Positions 1 to 7,010 of a stretch of DNA of 26,941 nucleotides are shown in pieces. Where the stretch lies: positions 1 to 26,941 of the IMG/VR virus record IMGVR_UViG_3300045950_000051, one strand, 5' to 3'. The stretch's first letter is position 1, and each line of letters starts with the position of its first letter. The position numbers and the translations under genes are program-made. Source of the DNA: a virus. The notes beneath the pieces were generated by a model. The model was given only the letters and a program-made list of their open reading frames with translations. It did no database searches and was not told the DNA's origin.

Positions 1-60
1 GCTCAGTTTGGGCCGGGCATATCGGCTCAGGGGCAAACCAGGGCTTGCGTGCCGGCTCAA
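1..60 (-). CDS. possible start of next leftward gene (partial)
   Basis: An open frame begins with a TTG codon at 60-58, overlapping the TGA stop of the preceding gene in a TTGA arrangement, and stays open to the window edge for 20 codons. The four-base overlap is the only support. There is no clear Shine-Dalgarno sequence and too little protein to recognise. Lysis genes often follow tail fibre genes in this kind of phage, but nothing seen here shows that. Confidence 0.3.
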   Translation of the reverse strand, partial: MSRHASPGLPLSRYARPKLS

Positions 61-389
61 CAACCGGTGTAGTTTTCGGCTTGACTCTGGGCTTTGTCGT
101 TGGCGTCGGCATAAGGTACTCCTGTTACAATAGATGCCAGTTTTTGTTTCAAGCTCAATCCCACGTCTGGCCCGGTCCCCCACCGGAAGGTGGTCGGTGT
201 TAGGGCTAATAATTGCCGGGCTTCGGTCTCCTCGATGACTAGCGAGCCTTGTCCCATGTATACCGCCCACGTACGCTGCCGCAATCCATCCCACATCATC
301 AGCTCACCCAGGTCAGCGCCAGGCACCATGCCCGATGCAGAGCAAAGCACCCAGTCCAGCAGGAGCAATTCCCCCTGGCTGAAAGACAC
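57..389 (-). CDS. small unknown tail-region protein, 5' end interrupted by an amber codon
   Basis: This is an unrecognised protein of 110 aa if started at GTG 389. The GTG has no Shine-Dalgarno sequence. A strong one (AGGAGGGATC) lies just before an in-frame ATG at 434-432, and reading from that ATG gives six codons, a TAG at 416-414, then uninterrupted coding into this frame. The natural product is therefore probably about 125 aa with a nonsense codon at position 7. Alternatives are reinitiation at GTG 24 bases after the TAG, readthrough, or a sequencing error. The N-terminal part is mixed hydrophobic (SFSQGELLLLDWVL) and no known domain is seen. It is the last complete gene after the tail fibre genes. 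Function unknown. Confidence 0.6.
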   Translation of the reverse strand: MSFSQGELLLLDWVLCSASGMVPGADLGELMMWDGLRQRTWAVYMGQGSLVIEETEARQLLALTPTTFRWGTGPDVGLSLKQKLASIVTGVPYADANDKAQSQAENYTGC

Positions 390-544
390 TGTTGGTTTGC
401 TCAGGGGCAGGTCCTATTCTTTGCCTTCTGTCATGATCCCTCCTGGCTAGATTTTAGCACATCCGTGCCGCGCACAGAATGCCCGTACAGCCTCGATTTT
501 GCCCCTGGGTGACCTTGGAGTGCACCCTCAGCCAGATTCGTCTG

Positions 545-808
545 CTACTCTAATCCCAGCAGTCGGGCAATAACCTGGACTTTGTCTATGACAGTTGTTG
601 CCGCTTGATATTCGGCCCTCCAGTCTAGCGCTGCAACTGACGCTTGATAGACTACCATACCCTCCTCGGACAACACATCCCCAAGTCCAGCCCCCTCAAC
701 GTAGTCCACAACCTGACTGCCATCGGGGGGGCGCCACTCTGCGCCATCTTCAAGCTCGATGACGTTGATAATTTTTCTGGTAGCACTGTCAATAGTTAGT
801 TTCTTCAT
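545..808 (-). CDS. small tail-fibre-associated protein, unknown function
   Basis: This 87-aa protein starts at ATG 808 behind a strong site (GGAGGACTG-ATG), 18 bases after the glycine-rich adhesin gene. The N-terminal half (KIINVIELEDGAEWRPPDG) resembles the short beta-rich proteins often found after phage tail fibre genes, and the C-terminal half (about residues 55-87) looks helical. By position it may help fibre assembly or cap the fibre, but this is inference; no catalytic motif is visible. It ends with TAG. The 110 bases before the next Shine-Dalgarno site hold no clear gene. Confidence 0.75.
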   Translation of the reverse strand: MKKLTIDSATRKIINVIELEDGAEWRPPDGSQVVDYVEGAGLGDVLSEEGMVVYQASVAALDWRAEYQAATTVIDKVQVIARLLGLE

Positions 809-826
809 CAGTCCTCCACAGAGCTA

Positions 827-1984
827 TTACCATGACCAGACCCGCACCTCGCCACGAGCGCCAGCCCCTCCTGCTCCTCCAGTAGGGCCTCCGCCGCCGC
901 CGCCGCCACCCCCCCCAGGGGCGCCCCCAGCCCCTCCGACACCACCAGTGCCGCTCCCACTGCTACCCCCACCCCCGCCGCCATCGCCAGCCCTGCCAGG
1001 ATTGGCGGTCCCGGCACCGCCGGCCCCACCGTTGGCAGCCCCCGCAGCGCCACCACCGCCATTACTATATGACGCTGTTTTGCCTCCCTGCCCGCCAGCG
1101 GTGTTGGCGTTACCACCGCCAGTCCCGCCACCACCGCCGCCGCCACCCCCAGCGTATATACTCGACCCGCCATCACTCCCATCAATATTTTCCTTCGCCC
1201 GCCCACCACTGCCGCCACCATATTCGGCATTGCCGGTAGTGCCAGTAGTTGTCCCGCCGCCGCCACCACCACCCAACCGGTTGCCATTGGAGGCCCCTTC
1301 CACATCGGGCACCCCCCCGGGGCTCGACACCCCATCATTGCCGACGGCTCCTACCCCTCCGGTCCCTCCGCCACCTCCTCCGGTTATTGCATTGGCTGAT
1401 CCAGGCCCTCCTCTACCTCCTCCACCTCCAAACGCTGACAGAATCAGTGCTCCAGCACTGAATGAGGTTGTTCCTCCGGCCGTGCCGTTCCCACCAGGAT
1501 TACCCGCTGCCCCGCCTGAGCCACCAGCTCCTATCGTCACCGTCTCTGTCGCTGCCAGGTCGCTGGCAGCATAGACTCGCCGAGCAATTGCTCCTCCACC
1601 CCCACCGCCACCACCTGGCCGTTGTATCGATCCTGCAATTTGACTACGGCCCCCACCGCCACCCCCACCACCACCAACACATTCTACGACAATCACAGTG
1701 GCACCATCAGGTTTCGTCCAGGTCCCGGAGGTAGTGAATCGCTCAAATTTGGTCGTCAAAAATCCTATTTCCACCCATGCCGAGCCTGAGTCCCAATACA
1801 CAAACTCGCCACCGCCGGTGCCCCCTTTCCCGTTACTGCTAATGAAGAGCACTCCTCTATTGCCAGCAACAGGGCGATTGGCAAACGTGTCCCGTTGTAC
1901 GTACAACGAGTTCATCAGGTTCGCCCGGCCCTCGTCTCCCGCAGCGATGGCCCCAAGATAGGCAGGCGCATTATTAAATGCCAT
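827..1984 (-). CDS. glycine-rich tail fibre tip / adhesin-like protein
   Basis: This 385-aa virion protein is probably involved in host recognition. Residues 1-75 form a non-repetitive head (FNNAPAYLGAIAAGDEG, then FVYWDSGSAWVEIGF) typical of fibre attachment regions. About residues 80-100 (FERFTTSGTWTKPDGATVIV) match the lead-in seen in many glycine-rich phage and bacterial surface proteins. From about residue 100 to the end, poly-glycine stretches (up to ten in a row) are separated by short variable segments, and the chain closes with RGEVRVWSW. This layout recalls poly-glycine sandwich adhesins such as gp38 of T-even-like phages, although no homology is claimed. GAGGA precedes ATG 1984. 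The complementary strand appears as a long proline-rich frame that is only a shadow. It lies last of the large tail genes, as expected for a receptor-binding tip. Confidence 0.85.
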   Translation of the reverse strand: MAFNNAPAYLGAIAAGDEGRANLMNSLYVQRDTFANRPVAGNRGVLFISSNGKGGTGGGEFVYWDSGSAWVEIGFLTTKFERFTTSGTWTKPDGATVIVVECVGGGGGGGGGRSQIAGSIQRPGGGGGGGGAIARRVYAASDLAATETVTIGAGGSGGAAGNPGGNGTAGGTTSFSAGALILSAFGGGGGRGGPGSANAITGGGGGGTGGVGAVGNDGVSSPGGVPDVEGASNGNRLGGGGGGGTTTGTTGNAEYGGGSGGRAKENIDGSDGGSSIYAGGGGGGGGGTGGGNANTAGGQGGKTASYSNGGGGAAGAANGGAGGAGTANPGRAGDGGGGGGSSGSGTGGVGGAGGAPGGGGGGGGGGPTGGAGGAGARGEVRVWSW

Positions 1985-1993
1985 AATCAGTCC

Positions 1994-2482
1994 TCAACCA
2001 AAGGTGATTTGCCAGACCAGGGTCAAGTCAACTGGGCTGGCCCCGCTGTTGTCAAAGGCGATAGCTGCTCTGGCAAACAGTTCTCCAGTGCCGATGGTAG
2101 CAGTCGCCGTCGAGTGTCCGAATATCCCGCATTCTTTGAGATTGGCGTTGCTCTCGCTGGCCAGGAAAAACGTCCGAAATTGCACCACGTTGCTGGCCCG
2201 CACTGTACGAGAGATCGCCTTACGCCTCAAGGCGGTCTGGAGTGCTGTATCCGCGGCTGCGGGGGCATTAGTGCCAGTCCCAATCTCTGCATAGGTCAGG
2301 CCGGTATCAAATCCCGATTCCTCCATCATCATTCGGGCCACCAGCACTTTCCCTGCGGTGACTACCAGGTTGTGTCCCTGTACTCGTTGCAACCAGCGGC
2401 CTGTTCTGGGGTCACTGGCGATGATGGCCACGTTGCAGCGTAGCCGGAAAAGCTCCCAGGAGTCGGACTCCTTCTGCCTCAT
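1994..2482 (-). CDS. tail fibre protein
   Basis: This 162-aa protein starts at ATG 2482, which overlaps the TGA stop of the preceding gene (ATGA), so translation is coupled. The frame is open further upstream, but those starts lie inside the preceding gene. The core reads HNLVVTAGKVLVARMM, then YAEIGTGTNAPAAADTALQT, a pattern common in phage tail fibre proteins: a 'GHN.VV..G' strand, then 'IGTGT.AP...DTAL'. The second half is beta-rich and ends with a polar C-terminus (DLTLVWQITFG). It probably forms part of the distal tail fibre upstream of the glycine-rich tip, ten bases before that gene. Confidence 0.75.
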   Translation of the reverse strand: MRQKESDSWELFRLRCNVAIIASDPRTGRWLQRVQGHNLVVTAGKVLVARMMMEESGFDTGLTYAEIGTGTNAPAAADTALQTALRRKAISRTVRASNVVQFRTFFLASESNANLKECGIFGHSTATATIGTGELFARAAIAFDNSGASPVDLTLVWQITFG

Positions 2483-3198
2483 GATACCTTCCATTCCCCA
2501 GCAACAATCCGTTGCTTCACGTCTCGCAGCGTCGCCGACTGTTCCGCCCGCACCAGGTCGAAGTAGGCTGTCCCAGTAGCTCCCACCGCTGTAGATGCTA
2601 GTCGGCAACTTACCCTGATTTTGGCTGTGCTGGCCGGCGCTGTGACGTTCAGGGCTTCCTCCCGCTGAAACACACTGGTAATGGCGGTCAAGGCTGGGCT
2701 TTCGTTTGTCTGAAGCACCGCATCGGCGCCATCCAGAAACTCAACTCGCAGCCTCACTGTAGCATTGCTGATTGCAGTGATATGCACCCAGGCCTCGATG
2801 GACCATGCCACCCCGGAGGATGTGGTGATGTCCTGGTAACGCCGGACGTGCTGGCCACTGGCCCCAGCATTGGTCATGGACAATTTCAGGCTCGCCAGCG
2901 ACCCAAGAACAGTTTTGGCTTGACTGGTATCCCGTGCGGTGCTGCCGGTGGCGGTGATGTCCTCGGTCCAATTCTGGAGGGCCGGCGATTCGGTCTCAAA
3001 GTTGGGATTCAGCAAATCGTTCCCGGCGACTGTGAAGTAGGGGCTACCCCGGTCATCCCGCTCCGGCGCGGCGTCGGTGAGAGTGATGGTCTCCAGACTA
3101 CGGACATATTCCTGGACGTTCTCTTCGTCCACCACCGGGAGCCGCCTGGTCTGCCGGTCAATGCCAGCGATGGCTCTGAAAAAATCATCCGCAACCAT
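2479..3198 (-). CDS. tail protein with carbohydrate-binding-module-like jelly roll
   Basis: This 239-aa protein starts at ATG 3198 behind AGAGG, overlapping the previous stop (TGATG); a GTG one codon earlier is possible. Residues 60-65 (LLNPNFE) followed by LQNWTEDI about ten residues later is the typical opening of carbohydrate-binding or F5/8-like jelly rolls ('L..NG.FE....W'). Later parts (YQDITTSSGVAWSIEAWVHI, then TAYFDLVRAEQ) are the usual inner strands and closing 'YFDDV' strand of such folds. It lies between a baseplate-type protein and the tail fibres. It is probably a fibre or baseplate component that touches cell-surface sugars; sugar binding itself is inferred. Confidence 0.7.
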   Translation of the reverse strand: MVADDFFRAIAGIDRQTRRLPVVDEENVQEYVRSLETITLTDAAPERDDRGSPYFTVAGNDLLNPNFETESPALQNWTEDITATGSTARDTSQAKTVLGSLASLKLSMTNAGASGQHVRRYQDITTSSGVAWSIEAWVHITAISNATVRLRVEFLDGADAVLQTNESPALTAITSVFQREEALNVTAPASTAKIRVSCRLASTAVGATGTAYFDLVRAEQSATLRDVKQRIVAGEWKVS

Positions 3199-4502
3199 CA
3201 CACAGCCTCTGGCTGCCGGACCAGCGTCACATCATACAGGGCCACTGTGCCTCCCAGTAGTCGGATTACAACCCGCTCCACCAGATCGGTGCGGTCAATC
3301 CCCAAAATGCTGTTCACAATGCGGATGGACTTCCCAGCCTCAATACCATCCTTGGTGGTTCGAAGTGTCACTTTTGTAACTGCCTTGACATGTTTCCGCA
3401 GCTCGGCATAGGCCCTCGCCTCGGCTTGCTCATCGGAGTTGATTGACTGGTCCTTGACCGTGTAGGTATAACGCCCGTAAGTGTCAATGCTCACCTGGTC
3501 CGAGGCCAGCCCCCGGAAACTTGTAATAAAGTCCCCCCTGACTTGGTAGCTGTTAGTGAAATTCGACGGTGCCGTATTCCATTGCAAGGTCTGCCCAAGT
3601 TGGTCCCAGAGCACATCTATGGTGCTGCCCAGATTGTTCTGGTCGTCGTCATTATTTTTCAGCCCAACGGCCTGGGCTGTCCAGGTGGGAGAGCCGTCAG
3701 TGCCGGTATTTTTGTTGACCTTGATCTTTGTATCTGTGCCCGTTGGCAACCACACCCGATGCGCTGGCGTGATTTTGGCTCCACCGCTGTTGGCGTAGGT
3801 TTCGGTCACGTCTATAGTCCGTTTCCGGCCCCCGTGTACTTCCACACGGTTGAATAGTCGTGTGATGTCCACCGTCGCCACCATTGCACTGTAGGCGAAA
3901 CTGCTAACATCATCGGGGTCATCCGAAAGGCTGAAGCTGTGAGTCTCGATACCGTAGGGCTTGTAATGCAACTTTTTGAAAAAGTCCACGTACCAGGCAT
4001 ACCCGCTCATATCGGCCAGGGTCTCTAATATCTGCCTGGTGTTCTCCCCTTTCACTTGCAAAAACCGAGTGTCAGTATACCCCTCCTGGACGTGGGTGGT
4101 GGCATCAAAGCTGCTGAGGTCAGCGTGAGAAAACAGCCCTTTCGGTGTGGCCACAGCCTCATTGATAATGTATTTGTCGCTTTTGTTCACATATTTGACG
4201 TTATGCACTGTGCGGCTCAGTATCCACTCCCACCCCAGGGCAGTGCACGTCAATCGTCTGCCCAGCCCCCGTGTGATTCTGGCAACCTGGACAATTTTCC
4301 CGCCGAAATAGCGAGTGTTAACATCATCAGACTTCTCGACGATGCAGTCCTTCCCCTCCACCACAGAGATGGACTTGTTCGGGTCGTCCAGGGTAAATCG
4401 AGCGTTGCAGATACTCCCCATGGCGTTGCACTCGATTTCCCACTCTTGCTCCAACAGGGCTGAGGTGCGGTCTACACCATCAATTAGCAGCTTGATTTGC
4501 AT
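3198..4502 (-). CDS. distal tail / baseplate hub-like protein
   Basis: This 434-aa protein is encoded directly after the tape measure in the late direction, where siphoviruses place distal tail and hub proteins. The N-terminus (MQIKLLIDGVDRTSALLEQE), then SICNARFTLDD, is typical of hub-like proteins that begin with a beta sandwich. A middle segment (ENTRQILETLADMSGYAWYVDF) matches the T4 gp27/Mu gp44-like hub layout, where an oligomerising domain is followed by a helix and more beta barrels. The C-terminus (KSIRIVNSILGIDRTDLVERVVIRL) is similar to that of other tail hub proteins. ATG 4502 has no obvious Shine-Dalgarno site, because the 260 bases upstream are occupied by an opposite-strand gene. 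Confidence 0.75.
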   Translation of the reverse strand: MQIKLLIDGVDRTSALLEQEWEIECNAMGSICNARFTLDDPNKSISVVEGKDCIVEKSDDVNTRYFGGKIVQVARITRGLGRRLTCTALGWEWILSRTVHNVKYVNKSDKYIINEAVATPKGLFSHADLSSFDATTHVQEGYTDTRFLQVKGENTRQILETLADMSGYAWYVDFFKKLHYKPYGIETHSFSLSDDPDDVSSFAYSAMVATVDITRLFNRVEVHGGRKRTIDVTETYANSGGAKITPAHRVWLPTGTDTKIKVNKNTGTDGSPTWTAQAVGLKNNDDDQNNLGSTIDVLWDQLGQTLQWNTAPSNFTNSYQVRGDFITSFRGLASDQVSIDTYGRYTYTVKDQSINSDEQAEARAYAELRKHVKAVTKVTLRTTKDGIEAGKSIRIVNSILGIDRTDLVERVVIRLLGGTVALYDVTLVRQPEAV

Positions 4503-4506
4503 GGAG

Positions 4507-4515
4507 TGTTATAAT
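4507..4515 (+). promoter_or_regulatory. extended -10 promoter for the plus-strand membrane gene
   Basis: The sequence TGTTATAAT is a perfect extended -10 element (TG, one base, TATAAT) in the plus direction, 28 bases before ATG 4543. No good -35 element is present, which is acceptable for extended -10 promoters. Transcription would start near 4522, just before the GGAGG site. Confidence rests on the match and on its position ahead of the only plus-strand gene in the structural region. Confidence 0.6.
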
Positions 4516-4542
4516 TTCCAAAATTACTGGAGGTCATACGAA

Positions 4543-4791
4543 ATGGAAGGATTGTTCCTCCTCGGTATCATCTGGTGGATAGCCATGGCAACTTTCGGAG
4601 CACGATTGGCTGGCGAAAAAGGGTATGCCCCATTAGCCTGGGGAGTTACTTGTCTTTTATTCGGCATCGTCGCCTTTATTGCCATTGCTGCCATGCCCCG
4701 CACCATTGAAGAACGACGATCAGATATGGACTACTTGGCCAGACGATTACGTGAAAGCCTTGCTAAGCCAGACCCGCCCCAGGCTCCCTGA
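4543..4791 (+). CDS. small two-helix membrane protein, candidate moron
   Basis: This 82-aa protein is on the strand opposite to all surrounding genes. ATG 4543 follows GGAGG by nine bases. Two hydrophobic segments are visible: about residues 4-22 (FLLGIIWWIAMATFGARLAG) and about 30-52 (APLAWGVTCLLFGIVAFIAI), separated by a short GEKGY turn. A charged tail follows (about 55-82, RTIEERRSDMDYLARRLRES). The 'KGYAPLAWG....FG' stretch resembles small bacterial inner-membrane proteins of unknown role. Its 3' end overlaps the end of the tape measure by 29 bases. Its own promoter, opposite direction and insertion between two late genes fit a moron, for instance a superinfection-exclusion or host-fitness factor; that role is inference. 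Confidence 0.7.
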   Translation: MEGLFLLGIIWWIAMATFGARLAGEKGYAPLAWGVTCLLFGIVAFIAIAAMPRTIEERRSDMDYLARRLRESLAKPDPPQAP

Positions 4792-6484
4792 GCCGTATCT
4801 GGTCGTTAAGCACCTCAATTACTGCCCTGGCAAAGGTCTGGCCACCGATCTGGATAAAGAGGGGAGCAGAAGAGATGACCTGCCTATCGGCAGACCTGCC
4901 GACAGGCAGGGAGCGTGGGGCTGGAGCTAATGAGTTCAGGTCAATATCAGGGCTTCTCATGCTCCCGATTCCCCGCTCTATGCCGGCCATGAGGTCCTGC
5001 CCGATCTGTATCCCCAATGGCGAGGGGGAGAAGCCAATGAGGTCTCCCAGCCCCGATTTGACCTCCGCAAGGATGGAGGTCGCGAACGCTCTTACACTGG
5101 CAAGAATCTGAGAGAACTGACTCATAAGGCCAGCCCAGAAGCTCCCCATGATCCCCACCCCTAATGACCACAACTGGCCCCCCAGACCTGCAAGGGCTCC
5201 CGGAATACCTTGCACAGCATTGCCCCACCAGGTGAGGATTGGAGCGAAGTTAGTGACAAGGGCCCCAGCCAGGGCCCCAAAGATGCCTGAAACCCCACTC
5301 CTCACATTGTCCCAGACACTTGTCCACAAAGAAGAGATCGCCTGGAAAATCGTCCCGAACCAGTCTTTAATCGGAGTCCAGACAGTAATAAGCACGGCGA
5401 ATACTCTTGTAATTAGACCCCCTGTAGCATCAGCTATGCTGCCCCATAGCCCACTCCAGGCCTGGGATATGGAGTCGAGACTTTGGCCCCACCACCCCTG
5501 GATGGTGGACCATGCACTCTTCATGGCGGTGAAGACCCCCAGGAAAAGACCCGCAATGCCATCGATGATAACCTGCCATGTCTGGCCCCACCAGGCCCGT
5601 ATACGGCCCAGGACCTCCTGCCACCACCCCTGGATGGTGGACCATGCTGTTTGCATCCCACTCCAAAGACCAGCGAAAAAGTTGGGGATAGTCGAGGTGA
5701 TGGCAGACCAGAGCCTACCCCACCTGGCTAAAAAGTCATCCGCAAAGGTTGCAAATCCGGCCTTTATATCGTTCCAGCCTTTCATCAGCCCGCTGACTAA
5801 TACCTGATTAGCAGCCTCCCACATCTCCAATGCCGTCACGAGTTTGCCTATGACAGCTTGTGTTCTGTGCATTGCAGTTTGCCATGGAGTATGGGACTTC
5901 TCATGTTCTTCCATAGCCAGATTCAGCCGGCGCATCGCCTCTTCCACAGAGTCGGCCCCGCCTGCCATTTGCAACAGTTGCTCTGGCGACCCTGCCGCCG
6001 CTTGCAGCAATGCCTCGATCCATTGCCTGGCGGGGATGTCGGTAACATGCTCCAGTTGCTCAGACAGGTCGGCAAAGCTGGCAAGGACGGGGCCGCCAAC
6101 AATCCCCATCAGCAAAAGCGCCTCCTCGCTCACGTTGCGCATCCCAGCCATGGCGGTGTTGCTCAAGGCAGCATTGAGAGTCTGGACAGCGCTGCGGGCC
6201 TGGTCCACGCTGAGGCCAGCCAGAATCATGCGGGTCTGTAACGTCGCAGCGGCCTGCCGTGCCTCCTGCATCCGTGACACCATCCCCTGTATCTGGTGGG
6301 CCGCGATGCCAGCGATAGACCCCAACCCGGCAAACCCCAGGACGAAGTTCAGGCCCTGCATTCCACGCTGCATATTCCGGGCACGGGTGTTCAGGTCCTC
6401 CATGCGCTGCCCTAGTTGGCGCAATGTCCCGCTGGCGGCATCCCTGGCCTGGATAGTGATAGTGGTTGTTGCCCCGGTTGTCAT
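4763..6484 (-). CDS. tail tape measure protein
   Basis: This 573-aa protein sets siphovirus tail length and is likely ejected with the DNA. It starts at ATG 6484 (AGAGGAAGTT-ATG), overlapping the stop of the frameshifted tail chaperone (ATGA). Residues 1-45 are a coiled-coil-like start (ARDAASGTLRQLGQRMEDLN), followed by a hydrophobic stretch (GLNFVLGFAGLGSIAGIAAH). Residues about 260-480 are rich in tryptophan and glycine, with repeated units such as AWSTIQGWW about 44 residues apart. Near the C-terminus come 'GLGDLIGFSPSPLG' and 'GIERGI', common closing motifs of tape measures. At about 0.15 nm per residue the tail would be near 85 nm. A DNA palindrome is embedded near the 3' end. Confidence 0.9.
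   Translation of the reverse strand: MTTGATTTITIQARDAASGTLRQLGQRMEDLNTRARNMQRGMQGLNFVLGFAGLGSIAGIAAHQIQGMVSRMQEARQAAATLQTRMILAGLSVDQARSAVQTLNAALSNTAMAGMRNVSEEALLLMGIVGGPVLASFADLSEQLEHVTDIPARQWIEALLQAAAGSPEQLLQMAGGADSVEEAMRRLNLAMEEHEKSHTPWQTAMHRTQAVIGKLVTALEMWEAANQVLVSGLMKGWNDIKAGFATFADDFLARWGRLWSAITSTIPNFFAGLWSGMQTAWSTIQGWWQEVLGRIRAWWGQTWQVIIDGIAGLFLGVFTAMKSAWSTIQGWWGQSLDSISQAWSGLWGSIADATGGLITRVFAVLITVWTPIKDWFGTIFQAISSLWTSVWDNVRSGVSGIFGALAGALVTNFAPILTWWGNAVQGIPGALAGLGGQLWSLGVGIMGSFWAGLMSQFSQILASVRAFATSILAEVKSGLGDLIGFSPSPLGIQIGQDLMAGIERGIGSMRSPDIDLNSLAPAPRSLPVGRSADRQVISSAPLFIQIGGQTFARAVIEVLNDQIRLREPGAGLA
4879..4910. repeat. nested palindromic element inside the tape measure gene
   Basis: The 32 bases consist of CCTGCC, TAT, CGGCAG, AC, CTGCCG, ACA, GGCAGG. 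The outer and inner arms are each perfect reverse complements, so the DNA folds into a long hairpin. It is read in frame as SLPVGRSADRQV in the tape measure. Related hairpins occur at 14051-14065 and 21504-21546. It lies about 90 bases downstream of the plus-strand membrane gene and might limit its transcript. Confidence 0.7.
5489..5647. repeat. two copies of a 27-bp repeat in the tape measure gene
   Basis: Positions 5489-5515 and 5621-5647 are identical over 27 bases, offset by 132 bases (44 codons), and encode the recurring AWSTIQGWW unit. This is the internal protein periodicity expected of tape measures, and recombination between the copies would change tail length in one unit. Confidence 0.7.
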
Positions 6485-7004
6485 AACTTCCTCTGCGCCT
6501 TATTCGCCACCGCCTCTGCCTCCAGCACCTTCTTGACCTTGTTGACCCAGGACCGTGGGGTTGCGAAATAGTCCTGTACTGTCCAGTGCATCTCCCGCAT
6601 AATCAGGATGTCCACCACGTAGGTGGGCACTCGCGAAGTCTTGCCAAGAAACCAGTTGAACGCCTCCAGGTCAAGCTCTACGCTAAAGGGGGATTGCGCT
6701 CCTGGATGGCTGTCAGGATTTGACGGAACGTCCGCCGGTCCAGGCTGCGGACCAGCTCAGGGGTGACTGGGATTTCGGCCCCTTGCGGGTCGGTAAGTTT
6801 GACCAGGTTGATTTCCACCAGTTTCATGTCCCCCATCTGGAGCACCATCTGGGGCTTGTCCCCGTTGCTGGACTCCATCCGCAACATGTAGTTCCGCAGG
6901 ACATCCTCGTCCCCCGCGGTCATCTCTTGCTTGATGTGCGCTTTGTACCCATTGGCAAAGCTGATAATGTCCAACTGCTGCTGGACAATCCGGAACTCAA
7001 TCAT
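6481..7004 (-). CDS. tail assembly chaperone gpGT-like, -1 frameshift product
   Basis: This is the predicted fusion of the 108-aa gpG-like protein with a second frame of 67 codons, reached by a -1 shift at the C-CCT-TTA heptamer (6690-6684), for a product of about 174 aa. The second frame has no start of its own near the junction. It contains conserved-looking segments (FNWFLGKTSRVPTYVV, then MREMHWTVQDYFATP) and ends at TGA 6481 overlapping the tape measure ATG. The arrangement is the well-known lambda gpG/gpGT one: the fusion binds the tape measure and recruits tail tube subunits. The total length and the position between tail tube and tape measure genes agree with the family. Confidence 0.85.
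6678..7004 (-). CDS. tail assembly chaperone gpG-like
   Basis: This 108-aa protein starts at ATG 7004 behind GAGGGTT, 7 bases after the tail tube gene, and ends with TAG at 6680-6678. Length, position between tail tube and tape measure, and the slippery site six codons before its end all identify it as the unshifted tail chaperone. The chain is acidic and helical in its C-terminal half (TPELVRSLDRRTFRQILTAI). No catalytic residues are expected. It should be made in large excess over the frameshifted form. Confidence 0.85.
   Translation of the reverse strand: MIEFRIVQQQLDIISFANGYKAHIKQEMTAGDEDVLRNYMLRMESSNGDKPQMVLQMGDMKLVEINLVKLTDPQGAEIPVTPELVRSLDRRTFRQILTAIQERNPPLA
6684..6690 (-). promoter_or_regulatory. 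programmed -1 ribosomal frameshift site
   Basis: On the minus strand the heptamer reads C-CCT-TTA in the gpG frame, a perfect X-XXY-YYZ slippery sequence (CCC, TTT, A). After slippage the next codon is AGC and the new frame stays open for 67 codons. The gpG stop TAG lies one codon beyond the heptamer. No strong downstream hairpin was noticed. Confidence 0.8.
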
Positions 7005-7010
7005 AACCCT

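Noticed and set aside
57-434. Global amber recoding of the phage
   Set aside because: TAG ends many well-bounded genes here (tail tube, tape measure, gpG, S74 fibre), so it is read as stop in this phage.
390-544. Possible 20-codon peptides in the gap after the 87-aa gene (for example a frame ending ARHGCAKI)
   Set aside because: No start codon with a ribosome site; only the Shine-Dalgarno before ATG 434 is convincing.
759-1574. Long proline-rich plus-strand frame
   Set aside because: It is the complement of the glycine-rich adhesin; glycine codons GGN read backwards give proline. No ribosome site supports it.
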